DNA of 64,000 nt from JANQPX01 sp965222015 (GTDB taxonomy: Bacteria; Pseudomonadota; Alphaproteobacteria; Geminicoccales; Geminicoccaceae): contig CBDCTL010000011.1 of assembly GCA_965222015.1 (NCBI GenBank), positions 62,001 to 126,000 on the forward strand. The letters run 5' to 3'. Shown here piece by piece: positions 1 through 7,773 of this stretch (the stretch's first letter is position 1; the number at the start of each line of letters is the position of its first letter). The notes beneath the pieces are model-generated. The model saw nothing but the letters and a program-made list of their open reading frames with translations. It made no database searches and was not told the origin of the DNA. Made by a program: the position numbers and the translations under genes.

Positions 1-238
1 TGCGGACATGGCTCAGCATCATCGCCATGCGCCCGGCATTGGAGCCGAGCTGAACCACGCCATGAACGGGGATCATGGTCACCACCGGCATCAGCGATCC
101 CATGATGGCGAGCAGGGCGACACCGCCTCCGAGGCCGAAAGCGGCCGCGATGAAGGAGGTCAGACCGCTCGACAGGATCAGGGCGACGCTCGCCCAAAGG
201 GCCATGCCTTCCGGCTGCAGCCACGCCAGCCCTTCCAT
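1..238 (-). CDS. TauE/SafE-family membrane exporter, N-terminal part
   Basis: Only the first 79 codons are in the window; the gene runs off the left edge. The start ATG (238-236) follows a GGAG-type ribosome site. The protein opens with a short polar stretch and then a hydrophobic helix leading into a glycine-rich AAFGLGGG segment and a second hydrophobic helix, the arrangement of the first repeat in the TauE/SafE (TSUP) family of anion or organosulfonate exporters. It lies 62 bases downstream of hmgA on the same strand, so co-transcription is possible. The substrate cannot be inferred. A second member of this family lies near 60.7-61.4 kb. Confidence 0.75.
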   Translation of the reverse strand, partial: MEGLAWLQPEGMALWASVALILSSGLTSFIAAAFGLGGGVALLAIMGSLMPVVTMIPVHGVVQLGSNAGRMAMMLSHVR

Positions 239-300
239 CCGTCTCCGTCCTTTGCGCTCGAAACTCTACTCGAACGTCATGTCACGTCGCCCTGCCGCCG

Positions 301-1662
301 TCACTTCACGCCGGGCGTGCCATCGAACTTCTTTTCGAGATCGGTCCAGACCTCGATATAGCGCTTCTGCATCGGCGCCTCGTTGGCCGCAAACTCGGTG
401 AGGTGCTGCGGAAAGCGGGTCTCGAACATGAAGCTCATGGTGTCGTCCAGCTTGTCGGGCTTCAGCGCCGCGTTCGATGCGCCCTCGAAGGCGTTGCGAT
501 CGGGTCCGTGCGGCAGCATGCAGTTGTGCAGGCTCAGGCCGCCGGGCACGAAGCCTTCGGGCTTGGCGTCGTAGACACCGTAGATGTTGCCCATAAGCTC
601 CGACATGATGTTCTTGTGATACCAGGGCGGGCGGAAGGTGTGCTCCGCCACCATCCAGCGTTCCCGGAACAGCACGAAATCGATGTTCGCCGTGCCCTCC
701 TGCCCGGAAGGGGCGGTCAGCACCGTGAAGATCGACGGATCCGGATGATCGAACAGAATGGCGCCGACCGGCGAGTAGGTGCGTAGATCGTATTTGTAAG
801 GGCAGTAATTGCCGTGCCAGGCGACGACGTCCAGCGGCGAGTGGCCGATCCAGGTCTCGTGAAACGTCCCGCACCATTTGACCACGACCCGCGAGCGCGT
901 TTCGCGATCCTCGAAGGCGGCCACCGGGCATTTGAAGTCCCTGGGGTTGGCCATGCAGTTCGCGCCGATCGGGCCGCGGTTGGGGAGGTCGAACTTCTGG
1001 CCGTAGTTCTCGCAGACGAAGCCGCGGCAGGGACCGTCGAGCACCTCGACGCGATAGACCAGGCCGCGCGGCAGGATGGCGATCTCCTTCGGATCCAGGT
1101 CGATCACGCCGAGTTCCGTGCAGAAACGCAGCCGTCCCTCCTGCGGCACCACCAGAAGCTCGCTGTCCGCCGAGTAAAAAAATTCGTCCCGCATCGATGC
1201 GCTGACCAGATAGACGTGGCTGGCCATGCCGACCTGGATGTTGACGTCGCCGGCCGTGGTCATGGTGCGCATGCCGGTGATCCAGGTGAGCGGCTCGTCG
1301 ACCAGCGGGACCGGATCCCAGCGGTACTGGCCGAGACTCGTCACCTTCGGCACGACATGCGGCGCCGTCTTCCATCCAGGCACCTCGATCTCCGCGAACT
1401 CGCCGGTATGGCGGACCGAAGGCCGTATGCGATAGCACCAGCTGCGCTCGTTCTGGCCGCGGGGTGCGGTGAACGCGGTGCCGGAAAGCTGCTCGGCGTA
1501 GAGGCCGTAGCTGCATTTCTGCGGGCTGTTTTGCCCCTGGGGCAAGGCGCCGGGCAGGGCCTCGGTTTCAAAATCATTGCCGAAGCCGGGCATGTAGCCC
1601 TCGAGGGTACCCGCGGTAATGGGCGAAACGGTCATCTCGTTCGGCAGGTCGCGAGCGGTCAT
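301..1662 (-). CDS. hmgA: Homogentisate 1,2-dioxygenase
   Basis: This cytoplasmic non-haem iron enzyme opens the ring of homogentisate to maleylacetoacetate in tyrosine/phenylalanine catabolism. The 453-residue product has the usual family length. The N-terminal region contains YMPGFGNDFETEALPGALP, and the three iron ligands are visible late in the protein: His and Glu of WYHKNIMSE and His of MLPHGPD. I chose the ATG at 1662 because an AGGAGG site stands just upstream; an in-frame ATG 33 bases earlier lacks that support. It is divergent from the SDR gene. The usual partners (fumarylacetoacetase, maleylacetoacetate isomerase) are not in the window. Confidence 0.97.
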   Translation of the reverse strand: MTARDLPNEMTVSPITAGTLEGYMPGFGNDFETEALPGALPQGQNSPQKCSYGLYAEQLSGTAFTAPRGQNERSWCYRIRPSVRHTGEFAEIEVPGWKTAPHVVPKVTSLGQYRWDPVPLVDEPLTWITGMRTMTTAGDVNIQVGMASHVYLVSASMRDEFFYSADSELLVVPQEGRLRFCTELGVIDLDPKEIAILPRGLVYRVEVLDGPCRGFVCENYGQKFDLPNRGPIGANCMANPRDFKCPVAAFEDRETRSRVVVKWCGTFHETWIGHSPLDVVAWHGNYCPYKYDLRTYSPVGAILFDHPDPSIFTVLTAPSGQEGTANIDFVLFRERWMVAEHTFRPPWYHKNIMSELMGNIYGVYDAKPEGFVPGGLSLHNCMLPHGPDRNAFEGASNAALKPDKLDDTMSFMFETRFPQHLTEFAANEAPMQKRYIEVWTDLEKKFDGTPGVK

Positions 1663-1797
1663 TCTGGTCCTCCTCCGTCCTTGGCCGGCATCCATGCTCC
1701 GCCGACATCACCATCCCGGGGCCTTCGAAGGCAAGAGCCTCGTCGCCGGCATCCGGCCGCATCGTCACGCCGACGGCGCGAGCGTCAGTTTTTCCGC

Positions 1798-1825
1798 TTG
1801 GCAGCCCCCATGAATTATCTATGAT
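1798..1825 (+). promoter_or_regulatory. Sigma-70-type promoter for the SDR/flavoprotein pair
   Basis: TTGGCA (1798-1803) and TATGAT (1820-1825) are separated by 16 bases in a locally AT-rich stretch, about 55 bases before the start of the SDR gene. The two boxes match the sigma-70 consensus well. Transcription would begin near 1832. The hmgA promoter should lie in the same 220-base divergent interval, but I cannot point to it. Confidence 0.55.
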
Positions 1826-1881
1826 AAAATACGTTCGCAATAAACAAATTCCATGACACCTGTTCGGGAGAAGCAAACGCG

Positions 1882-2634
1882 GTGGACGGGATCCGGAACG
1901 AGGTGGCGGTGGTCACCGGCGCCGCACAGGGCAACGGCCGGGCGATCGCCCGGGGGCTGGCACGAGCGGGGGCGAAAGTCGCCTGCTGCGACGTGCAGGA
2001 GGACAAGCTGGAGGCCACGACCCGGGAGATCGAGGCGGCGGGCGGCAGCGCGCTGGCGATCGTTCTCGACGTCACCGACGGGCAGCGCTGCATGAAGGTG
2101 GCCGAAGATGTCGAAGAAAAACTCGGACCTGCCGCGATCCTCGTGAACAATGCCGGCATCGTCCGGCGCACGCCGCCCGACGCCGAGACCTTCGCGGAGG
2201 ACTGGGATCGGGTGATGGCGGTCAACGCCACCGGCGTCATGCAGGTGACCCGCGCCTTTCTCCCGCAGCTTCGCGCGACCCGAGGCCGGGTGATCAATCT
2301 CGGCTCGATCATGTCGGCCACGGCCGGACCGGGCATCGCCGCCTATGCCGCCTCGAAGGGCGCCGTGCTCCAGCTCACCAAGGCGCTCGCCCATGATCTC
2401 GCGCCCGACGGCATCCGCGTGAACGCGCTCGCCCCCGGCGTGATCGAGACGCCGATGACCGAGGTGACCCGCCAGAATCCCGACGCCATCGGCCGCTTCA
2501 TGGCGCACACGCCGATGGGCCGACCCGGCAGGCCGGAGGAGCTGATCGGCCCCGTCCTGTTCCTCGCCTCCACGGCATCGAGCTACGTCACCGGCGCCTT
2601 GCTGCCGGTCGACGGCGGGTATCTCGCGTCATGA
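1882..2634 (+). CDS. Short-chain dehydrogenase/reductase
   Basis: This is a 250-residue classical SDR. The nucleotide-binding TGAAQGNG motif is near residue 12, NNAG near residue 89, and the catalytic Ser (INLGSIMS) and Tyr-x3-Lys (YAASK) follow in the expected order. It begins with GTG after a GGGAG ribosome site. It probably oxidises or reduces a hydroxyl/keto group using NAD(P); the substrate is unknown. Its stop region overlaps the next gene, a KstD-like flavoprotein, so the two are likely an operon that handles a cyclic ketone or hydroxy compound. Confidence 0.9.
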   Translation: MDGIRNEVAVVTGAAQGNGRAIARGLARAGAKVACCDVQEDKLEATTREIEAAGGSALAIVLDVTDGQRCMKVAEDVEEKLGPAAILVNNAGIVRRTPPDAETFAEDWDRVMAVNATGVMQVTRAFLPQLRATRGRVINLGSIMSATAGPGIAAYAASKGAVLQLTKALAHDLAPDGIRVNALAPGVIETPMTEVTRQNPDAIGRFMAHTPMGRPGRPEELIGPVLFLASTASSYVTGALLPVDGGYLAS

Positions 2635-2645
2635 AGGGAAACGGC

Positions 2646-4355
2646 ATGGAACGTCGGGAGGTGGATGTGCTGGTGGTGGGCTCCGGCGCCGGCGGCCTCG
2701 GGACCGCGGTCTGTGCCGCGCACCGCGGCCTCTCCGTGATCGTCGCCGAGAAGGAGCCGGTCTATGGCGGCACCACCGCGCGCTCCGGCGGCTGGAGCTG
2801 GATCCCCTGCAGCGCGCCTGCGAAACGCGCAGGCGTCGAGGACAGTCTCGAGAACGCGAAAAAATATCTCGAGCACGAGGCCGGCGAGCATTTCGATGCA
2901 GCGCGCATCGACGCCTTTCTCGAAGCCGGCCCCAAGGCCGTCGACTTCTATGAGCGCGAAACCTCGCTCAAGTTCGATCTCGGCCCGTTCTTCGCCGACT
3001 ATCATCCGACCGCACCCGGCGGCATGGACGGCGGCCGCTCGATCGTGGCGAGGCCCTTCGACGGGCGCGAACTCGGCGAAGAGATCCGGCGGCTCCGGCC
3101 TCCCCTTCAGGAAATCACCTTCCTCGGCATGATGATCGGCTCCGGAAAGGAGCTCCTGCACTTCTTCAACGTCACCCGCTCGCCGATCTCCGCCTTCTAC
3201 GTCGCCAAGCTTTTTTTGAAGTTTCTCCGGGACATGGCGTTTCATGGCCGTCCGATGCGGCTGATGAACGGCAATGCGCTGGCGGGGCGTCTCGCCAAAT
3301 CCGCCTTCGACAAGGGCGTGCCGATCTGGACCTCTTCGCCCGTGCGCGACCTGATCCGCGACGATGAAGGCGGCGTACTCGGCGCGCGCATCGACCGCCC
3401 GGAAGGACCGGTCGAGGTGATCGCGAAGAAGGGCGTGGTGCTGGCCGCAGGCGGCTTTCCTCAGGATGCGATCCGCAGAAGGGAGCTGATGTCCCACGCA
3501 CCCTCCGGCCACGAGCATGTCAGCCCCGCACCCCCGGGCAATACCGGCGATGGGCTTCGCCTGGGCGAACAGGCCGGGGCGCGGGTCGACACCAGCCTTC
3601 CCCAGCCCGCGGCGCTGGTACCGATTTCACGCCCGGTCAGGCCGGATGGCACGCTCGGCACCTTTCCCCACTTCGTCGACCGCTCCAAACCAGGCGTCAT
3701 CGCGGTCACGCGCTCCGGCCGGCGCTTCGTCAACGAGGCCCACTCCTATCACGATTTCTGCCAGGCGATGATCAGGCGCTGCCGCGAGGAAGACGGCGAA
3801 GATGCCGAGATCGCCGCCTGGTTCGTCACCGACCATCGCGCCTTTCGCAAATACGGTCTCGGCTTCGCCAAGCCCGCGCCCGTGCCCTTCGGCAAGCTGA
3901 TCAGGAATGGCTATCTGCTACGTGGCGAGACCCTGTCGGACCTGGCGAGACAGTTCGGCGCCGATGCGTCCGCCCTCGAGACCACGATCGAGCGGTTCAA
4001 TGCGGATGCGCGAAAAGGCGAAGATCGGGAGTTCGAGAAGGGTTCGACCAGCTACAACCGCTCGCTCGGCGATCCCGGGCAAAAGCCGAATCCCTGCCTC
4101 GCACCGATCGAGACCGGCCCGTTCTACGCCGTGCGCCTTTACGTCGGCGATCTCGGCACCTTCGCCGGGCTCAGGACCAACGAATACGCCCAGGTGCTCG
4201 GCGAGGACGGCGTGCCGATCGAGCGCCTCTACGCCGCCGGCAACGACGCTGCCTCGATCATGGGCGGCAATTACCCCGGCGGCGGCATCACGCTTGGACC
4301 CGCCATCACCTTCAGCTATATCGCCGCGCGCCACATGTCCGGCGCCAATGATTGA
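2646..4355 (+). CDS. FAD-dependent oxidoreductase, 3-ketosteroid dehydrogenase-like
   Basis: The 569-residue flavoprotein begins with a Rossmann FAD motif (VVGSGAGGLGTA) and continues with YGGTTARSGG, and ends with a second FAD-contacting region (AAGNDAASIMGGNYPGGG). This pattern is typical of the fumarate reductase/3-oxosteroid 1-dehydrogenase family, which removes hydrogens next to a ketone. I placed the start at the second ATG because AAGGGA lies six bases upstream; an earlier ATG at 2631 overlaps the SDR stop as ATGA. With the SDR it may dehydrogenate a ring ketone, but no steroid-degradation genes are nearby, so the substrate is open. Confidence 0.85.
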   Translation: MERREVDVLVVGSGAGGLGTAVCAAHRGLSVIVAEKEPVYGGTTARSGGWSWIPCSAPAKRAGVEDSLENAKKYLEHEAGEHFDAARIDAFLEAGPKAVDFYERETSLKFDLGPFFADYHPTAPGGMDGGRSIVARPFDGRELGEEIRRLRPPLQEITFLGMMIGSGKELLHFFNVTRSPISAFYVAKLFLKFLRDMAFHGRPMRLMNGNALAGRLAKSAFDKGVPIWTSSPVRDLIRDDEGGVLGARIDRPEGPVEVIAKKGVVLAAGGFPQDAIRRRELMSHAPSGHEHVSPAPPGNTGDGLRLGEQAGARVDTSLPQPAALVPISRPVRPDGTLGTFPHFVDRSKPGVIAVTRSGRRFVNEAHSYHDFCQAMIRRCREEDGEDAEIAAWFVTDHRAFRKYGLGFAKPAPVPFGKLIRNGYLLRGETLSDLARQFGADASALETTIERFNADARKGEDREFEKGSTSYNRSLGDPGQKPNPCLAPIETGPFYAVRLYVGDLGTFAGLRTNEYAQVLGEDGVPIERLYAAGNDAASIMGGNYPGGGITLGPAITFSYIAARHMSGAND

Positions 4356-4555
4356 AGCCTCAGCCCTGACGCTGCTCGCCACAATCCAAAGTTCACCTGA
4401 CATCTGAGGTTTACCAAATTTTTCGTGGATTTTTATACCTTTGGGTGTAAATCTTCGGGTCAAAACCATCCTTTTGCGGGAAACATCGCCGTTCGATCCG
4501 TTTTTCGCTCCTTTTCCGCGGCGAAATTGGAATGACGGCGCTGGCGGCCTGTTAA

Positions 4556-4649
4556 GAGCAGGTTCCGGGAGCCGATCATCGCTCCCGGTGCTGATTGAGC
4601 CTCCCTGCTCCACTCGCGCCCGCGTTCTTCGGAACCGGGCGCTTTTTTT
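4556..4649 (+). ncRNA. Candidate structured small RNA ending in a strong terminator
   Basis: No protein gene fits here. The stretch folds into three elements: an outer stem (GAGCAGG 4556-4562 with CCTGCTC 4604-4610), an inner perfect 8-bp hairpin (CCGGGAGC 4565-4572 with GCTCCCGG 4581-4588), and a terminator hairpin at 4616-4642 followed by seven Ts. TTGGAA and TGTTAA boxes 17 bases apart stand at 4527-4555, but they are so close that they would start transcription inside the outer stem, so the true 5' end is uncertain. A more upstream pair (TTTACC 4410, TATACC 4434) is another option. It does not resemble 6S, SRP or tmRNA. It could also be only the 3' UTR of the flavoprotein mRNA. Confidence 0.45.
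4616..4649 (+). terminator. Rho-independent terminator with TTCG tetraloop
   Basis: GCGCCCG and CGGGCGC pair, and after a one-base bulge GTTC pairs with GAAC around a TTCG loop. This gives 11 base pairs, directly followed by TTTTTTT (4643-4649). It is the clearest intrinsic terminator in the window and reads on the plus strand. Confidence 0.85.
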
Positions 4650-4697
4650 GGGCCATGGTCGGTCCGGCTGCCGAAAATTCTGCCGATCGGCGTTTGC

Positions 4698-4712
4698 TTA
4701 ACCGAATGTTAA
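4698..4712. promoter_or_regulatory. CtrA-type box TTAA-N7-TTAA
   Basis: TTAACC is followed by a second TTAA exactly seven bases after the first, matching the full CtrA recognition site. It is 126 bases upstream of the diguanylate cyclase start, a normal distance for direct control. TTAA is rare in this GC-rich DNA. Confidence 0.55.
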
Positions 4713-4837
4713 TGAAAGACCGATAAGGTTGCCCGGATCGCGCCCGGTCGGCGTGCTCGTTCGTGAGCGTTCGGCAGTCAGCCGCGGCGCGGCCACGACC
4801 ATCCTGATCAGCGGATTCATCCGTCCGAGGCAAATCG

Positions 4838-5881
4838 ATGCACCCAAAGAGCGAACTGGCCCAGGAAATCAGCAGGGCCGCGATTGCGAGGATCCAAGAG
4901 CTCGGCATCCCGCCGACGCCTGAAAATTACGTGATCTGGTACAGCGATCTGGCCAGTTCCAATCCGGATCTCAGCAAGACTCTGCGGCTGATCGAAGCGC
5001 AGGACCGGCCGTTCACCGAAGAGATCTGCACGCAGATCTACGAACGGTTCTTCGGTTCCGAGCAGCAGACGAAGCTGATCGACGAGACCTGCGCGCGCAT
5101 GGAGGAGACCATGGGCCGCATCCTGTCGCAGATGAACGCCGTGACCACGGACGCAGGCCAGTATGGCGATGCGCTCGAGGGCTTTCAGGACCAGCTCGCC
5201 GAACCCGAAAGCGTAAGTCAGGTTCGGGACATGATCCGCGAAGTGCTGTCAGAGACGCGGAACATGCAGGACCGCACACGTCATCTCGAGAAGGCGCTGG
5301 AGGAGTCGACGAAGGAACTCGCCTCCATCAGCGACCATCTGATCACGGCGCGGCAGCAGGCGATGACCGACGGCCTCACGGGCATCGCCAACCGCCGCTT
5401 CTTCGATGAGAGATTGCGGGACCTGGCGGAGGAGGCGCAGCGGGAAAGCGCGCCGCTATGCCTGCTGATCGGCGATATCGACCATTTCAAGTCCTTCAAC
5501 GACACGCACGGCCATCGTGTCGGCGATCAGGTCCTGAAACAGGTCGCGCTGACCCTGACCCAGTGTATCAAGGGACGCGACGTCGCCTCACGCTATGGCG
5601 GCGAGGAATTCGCGGTCATCCTGCCGCAGACCGACCTGCGGGGCGCCGAGAAGGTCAGCGAGCAGATCCGCCGCTCGATCGCCCAGAAGAAGATACGCAT
5701 GAAGTCCAGCGGCGAGACCCTCGGCAACATCACCATGTCGATCGGCGCCACCCAGTATGTTCCCGGCGAAGCTCTCGCGTCCCTGATCGAACGCGCCGAC
5801 CGCGGCCTCTACCGCGCCAAGCATGAGGGCCGCAACCGCATCGTCATCGAGCCCGGCGAACCACGGCCATCTGCCGCCTGA
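4838..5881 (+). CDS. Soluble diguanylate cyclase (GGDEF)
   Basis: The 347-residue cytoplasmic protein has no membrane segment. Residues 1-180 are helical and probably form a dimerising sensor region. The GGDEF domain fills the rest, with the active-site signature RYGGEEF near residue 254, so it should make cyclic di-GMP from two GTP. The inhibitory I-site position reads KGRD instead of RxxD, so product inhibition may be weak. A CtrA-type box lies 126 bases upstream, which suggests cell-cycle-linked expression. The sensed signal is unknown. Confidence 0.9.
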   Translation: MHPKSELAQEISRAAIARIQELGIPPTPENYVIWYSDLASSNPDLSKTLRLIEAQDRPFTEEICTQIYERFFGSEQQTKLIDETCARMEETMGRILSQMNAVTTDAGQYGDALEGFQDQLAEPESVSQVRDMIREVLSETRNMQDRTRHLEKALEESTKELASISDHLITARQQAMTDGLTGIANRRFFDERLRDLAEEAQRESAPLCLLIGDIDHFKSFNDTHGHRVGDQVLKQVALTLTQCIKGRDVASRYGGEEFAVILPQTDLRGAEKVSEQIRRSIAQKKIRMKSSGETLGNITMSIGATQYVPGEALASLIERADRGLYRAKHEGRNRIVIEPGEPRPSAA

Positions 5882-6165
5882 GGCCGCCGAGCCCCCGCGC
5901 CTCGCTTCCAGCCGGCGGAGCGCCTGTCCGCGGACGCGCCTGACGCCCGAGCGGAGGCGCCTTCCGCGCCGTTCGCATGAACCTTCGATGCGGGCGGCGC
6001 ATCGGACAACGGGCGGCGCACCCGATTTCGACAGCACCTTGTCCCGCATACCGGAAATGTTAAGCTTCCGAAGCGGTCGCTTCGACTGCGCGGCGAGCTC
6101 GCCGAGGAATCTCGCCGAATCGCAACGCGAAAGCGGCCATCGGCATCCTTTCCGGGGAAAGGGCT

Positions 6166-6522
6166 ATGACGGACTCGTCATCCAGTGACCGGGCCGACAT
6201 CGACGCCAGGCTCAGGCAACGCCGTCAGGAACTTGCGGCCTTGATCGAAGGGCATGGCGAGGACGGCAGACCGGTCGTCCTCGACCAGACCAGGGTCGGC
6301 CGGCTGTCCCGCATGGACGCGCTGCAGAACCAGGCGATGGCGATCGAAACCGAGCGCCGGCGGCAGCAGGAGCTGGTTCAGATCGACCGGGCGCTGAAAC
6401 GCCTCGCCGAGGGCTGCTATGGCGAATGTGTCGAATGCGGCGAGATGATCGCGAAAAAACGCCTCGAGCTGGACCCGAGCACGCCGCTCTGCATCGACTG
6501 CGCCGGCCGAGGCGAAGACTGA
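6166..6522 (+). CDS. DksA/TraR-family zinc-finger protein
   Basis: The 118-residue protein has a helical N-terminal half and a C4 zinc finger (Cys88, Cys91, Cys109, Cys112) in the DksA/TraR arrangement. Family members bind in the RNA polymerase secondary channel and adjust transcription, often with ppGpp. It is shorter than canonical DksA, so it is more likely a paralogue than the housekeeping DksA. The ATG follows a GGGGAAAGGG ribosome site. It is 284 bases after the diguanylate cyclase and probably has its own promoter. Confidence 0.88.
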   Translation: MTDSSSSDRADIDARLRQRRQELAALIEGHGEDGRPVVLDQTRVGRLSRMDALQNQAMAIETERRRQQELVQIDRALKRLAEGCYGECVECGEMIAKKRLELDPSTPLCIDCAGRGED

Positions 6523-6683
6523 GCCTGACGTGACCGACCGAGCCCGGCCTTTCGGCCGCGAGCCGCTCTTCGACGGCGCGCCGGTCCCGAAAAAAGGTTG
6601 ACCGCGGCCGCCATCCATGCGGAAAGAGCCGTCTCACCGTCGATCATCCTGACCCAGCCTCGTGAAATCCGGAGTCTTGCTGC

Positions 6684-7226
6684 ATGCGACGCCTCGCTCA
6701 TCTGATTTGGAGTTTCGCTCTCGCCATGACCATCGCCAATGGAACGACAAGCGCCGAGGATCTCGAAAATCTGATCTATCTCGACACCGTCCACGGCCGG
6801 GTCGTGATCGAGCTCCGGCCGGACCTTGCGCCGAAGCATGTCGAGCAGATCAAGACGCTGACCCGCGAAGGTTTCTACGACGGCATCGTGTTTCACCGCG
6901 TGATCGACGGCTTCATGGCCCAGACCGGCGATCCGACCGGCACCGGCACCGGCGGGTCCGATCGTCCGGATCTGCCCGCCGAGTTCTCGGATGCCAAATT
7001 CGAGCGCGGCACCGTCGGCATGGCCCGGGCGCAGAATCCCAACAGCGCCAACAGCCAGTTCTTCATCAACTTCGCAGAGACCCCCTTTCTCAACGGCCAG
7101 TACACCATCTGGGGGCAGGTGATCGACGGCATGGAGCATGTCGATGCGATCACCCGCGGCGAGCCGCCGGCCGATCCCGACCAGATCATCAAGATGCAGG
7201 TCGCCGCGGATGCGGACGCCTCCTGA
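6684..7226 (+). CDS. Periplasmic cyclophilin-type peptidyl-prolyl isomerase
   Basis: The 180-residue protein starts with a cleavable signal peptide (basic start, hydrophobic core, cleavage near residue 24). The cyclophilin fold follows, with FHRVIDGFMAQTGDPTGTGTGG carrying the catalytic Arg-Phe surroundings and NSQFFIN further on. It should catalyse proline cis-trans isomerisation during protein folding outside the cytoplasm. A membrane-attached form is unlikely because there is no lipobox. Confidence 0.93.
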   Translation: MRRLAHLIWSFALAMTIANGTTSAEDLENLIYLDTVHGRVVIELRPDLAPKHVEQIKTLTREGFYDGIVFHRVIDGFMAQTGDPTGTGTGGSDRPDLPAEFSDAKFERGTVGMARAQNPNSANSQFFINFAETPFLNGQYTIWGQVIDGMEHVDAITRGEPPADPDQIIKMQVAADADAS

Positions 7227-7290
7227 TCGACTCCTCGATCGCATGCGGTGCCGGCCCGCGGCCGATCGCCTGATCTGACGGCTCGAACCC

Positions 7291-7686
7291 TTGCCTGCTT
7301 CACGGCCTCATGTGGTGGTCCACCACCTGGAGCAGGCGAGGATCGCGCTGAAGGTGGCCGCGGCGCGCGGAGTCGAGATCCAGCTGAGGAGCGCGCCGCA
7401 CGCAGCGGCCGGCGTCGGCTACCTTCATGCGCTCGGCGAGGCGCTCGGACACGACCTTCTGATCGACTGTCTCGACGACCCCGCTCTGGTCATGGCGGCG
7501 TTGCGCGCCGGCTGTCGAAAGGTCGCCTATGACGGCCCCGCCGACAGCCTGCGCCGGCTCGACTCCATGGCCGCCCGATATGAAGCGATCCTCGTCGACA
7601 GAACCGATCCCGACACGCCGTCCCTGATCCTGACGCCGGAGGATGGCGAAGCGGCCGTTCGAGCCTGGCTCGACGCCCGCGCGTGA
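7291..7686 (+). CDS. Conserved small protein of unknown function
   Basis: The 131-residue product has no signal peptide or membrane helix. It begins HVVVHHLEQARIAL and alternates strands and helices, with a SAPHAAAGVGYLHAL segment and a later LLIDCLDDPALVMAALRAG segment, suggesting a small alpha/beta fold. The start is probably the TTG at 7291; a GTG at 7312 is possible. It is convergent with the glutamine synthetase paralogue. I do not assign a function. Confidence 0.6.
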   Translation: MPASRPHVVVHHLEQARIALKVAAARGVEIQLRSAPHAAAGVGYLHALGEALGHDLLIDCLDDPALVMAALRAGCRKVAYDGPADSLRRLDSMAARYEAILVDRTDPDTPSLILTPEDGEAAVRAWLDARA

Positions 7687-7773
7687 TCGCGCCAAAGAGG
7701 CACAGACCCGGCTCCGAGCCGCCATCCGGATATCGAAGCACGGCCGCCCGCGGTCACCTCGAGAGCCTTCGTT

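Noticed and set aside
4556..4649. 6S or SRP RNA
   Set aside because: The fold is a set of separate hairpins, not one long bulged rod as in 6S, and it lacks the conserved SRP loop.
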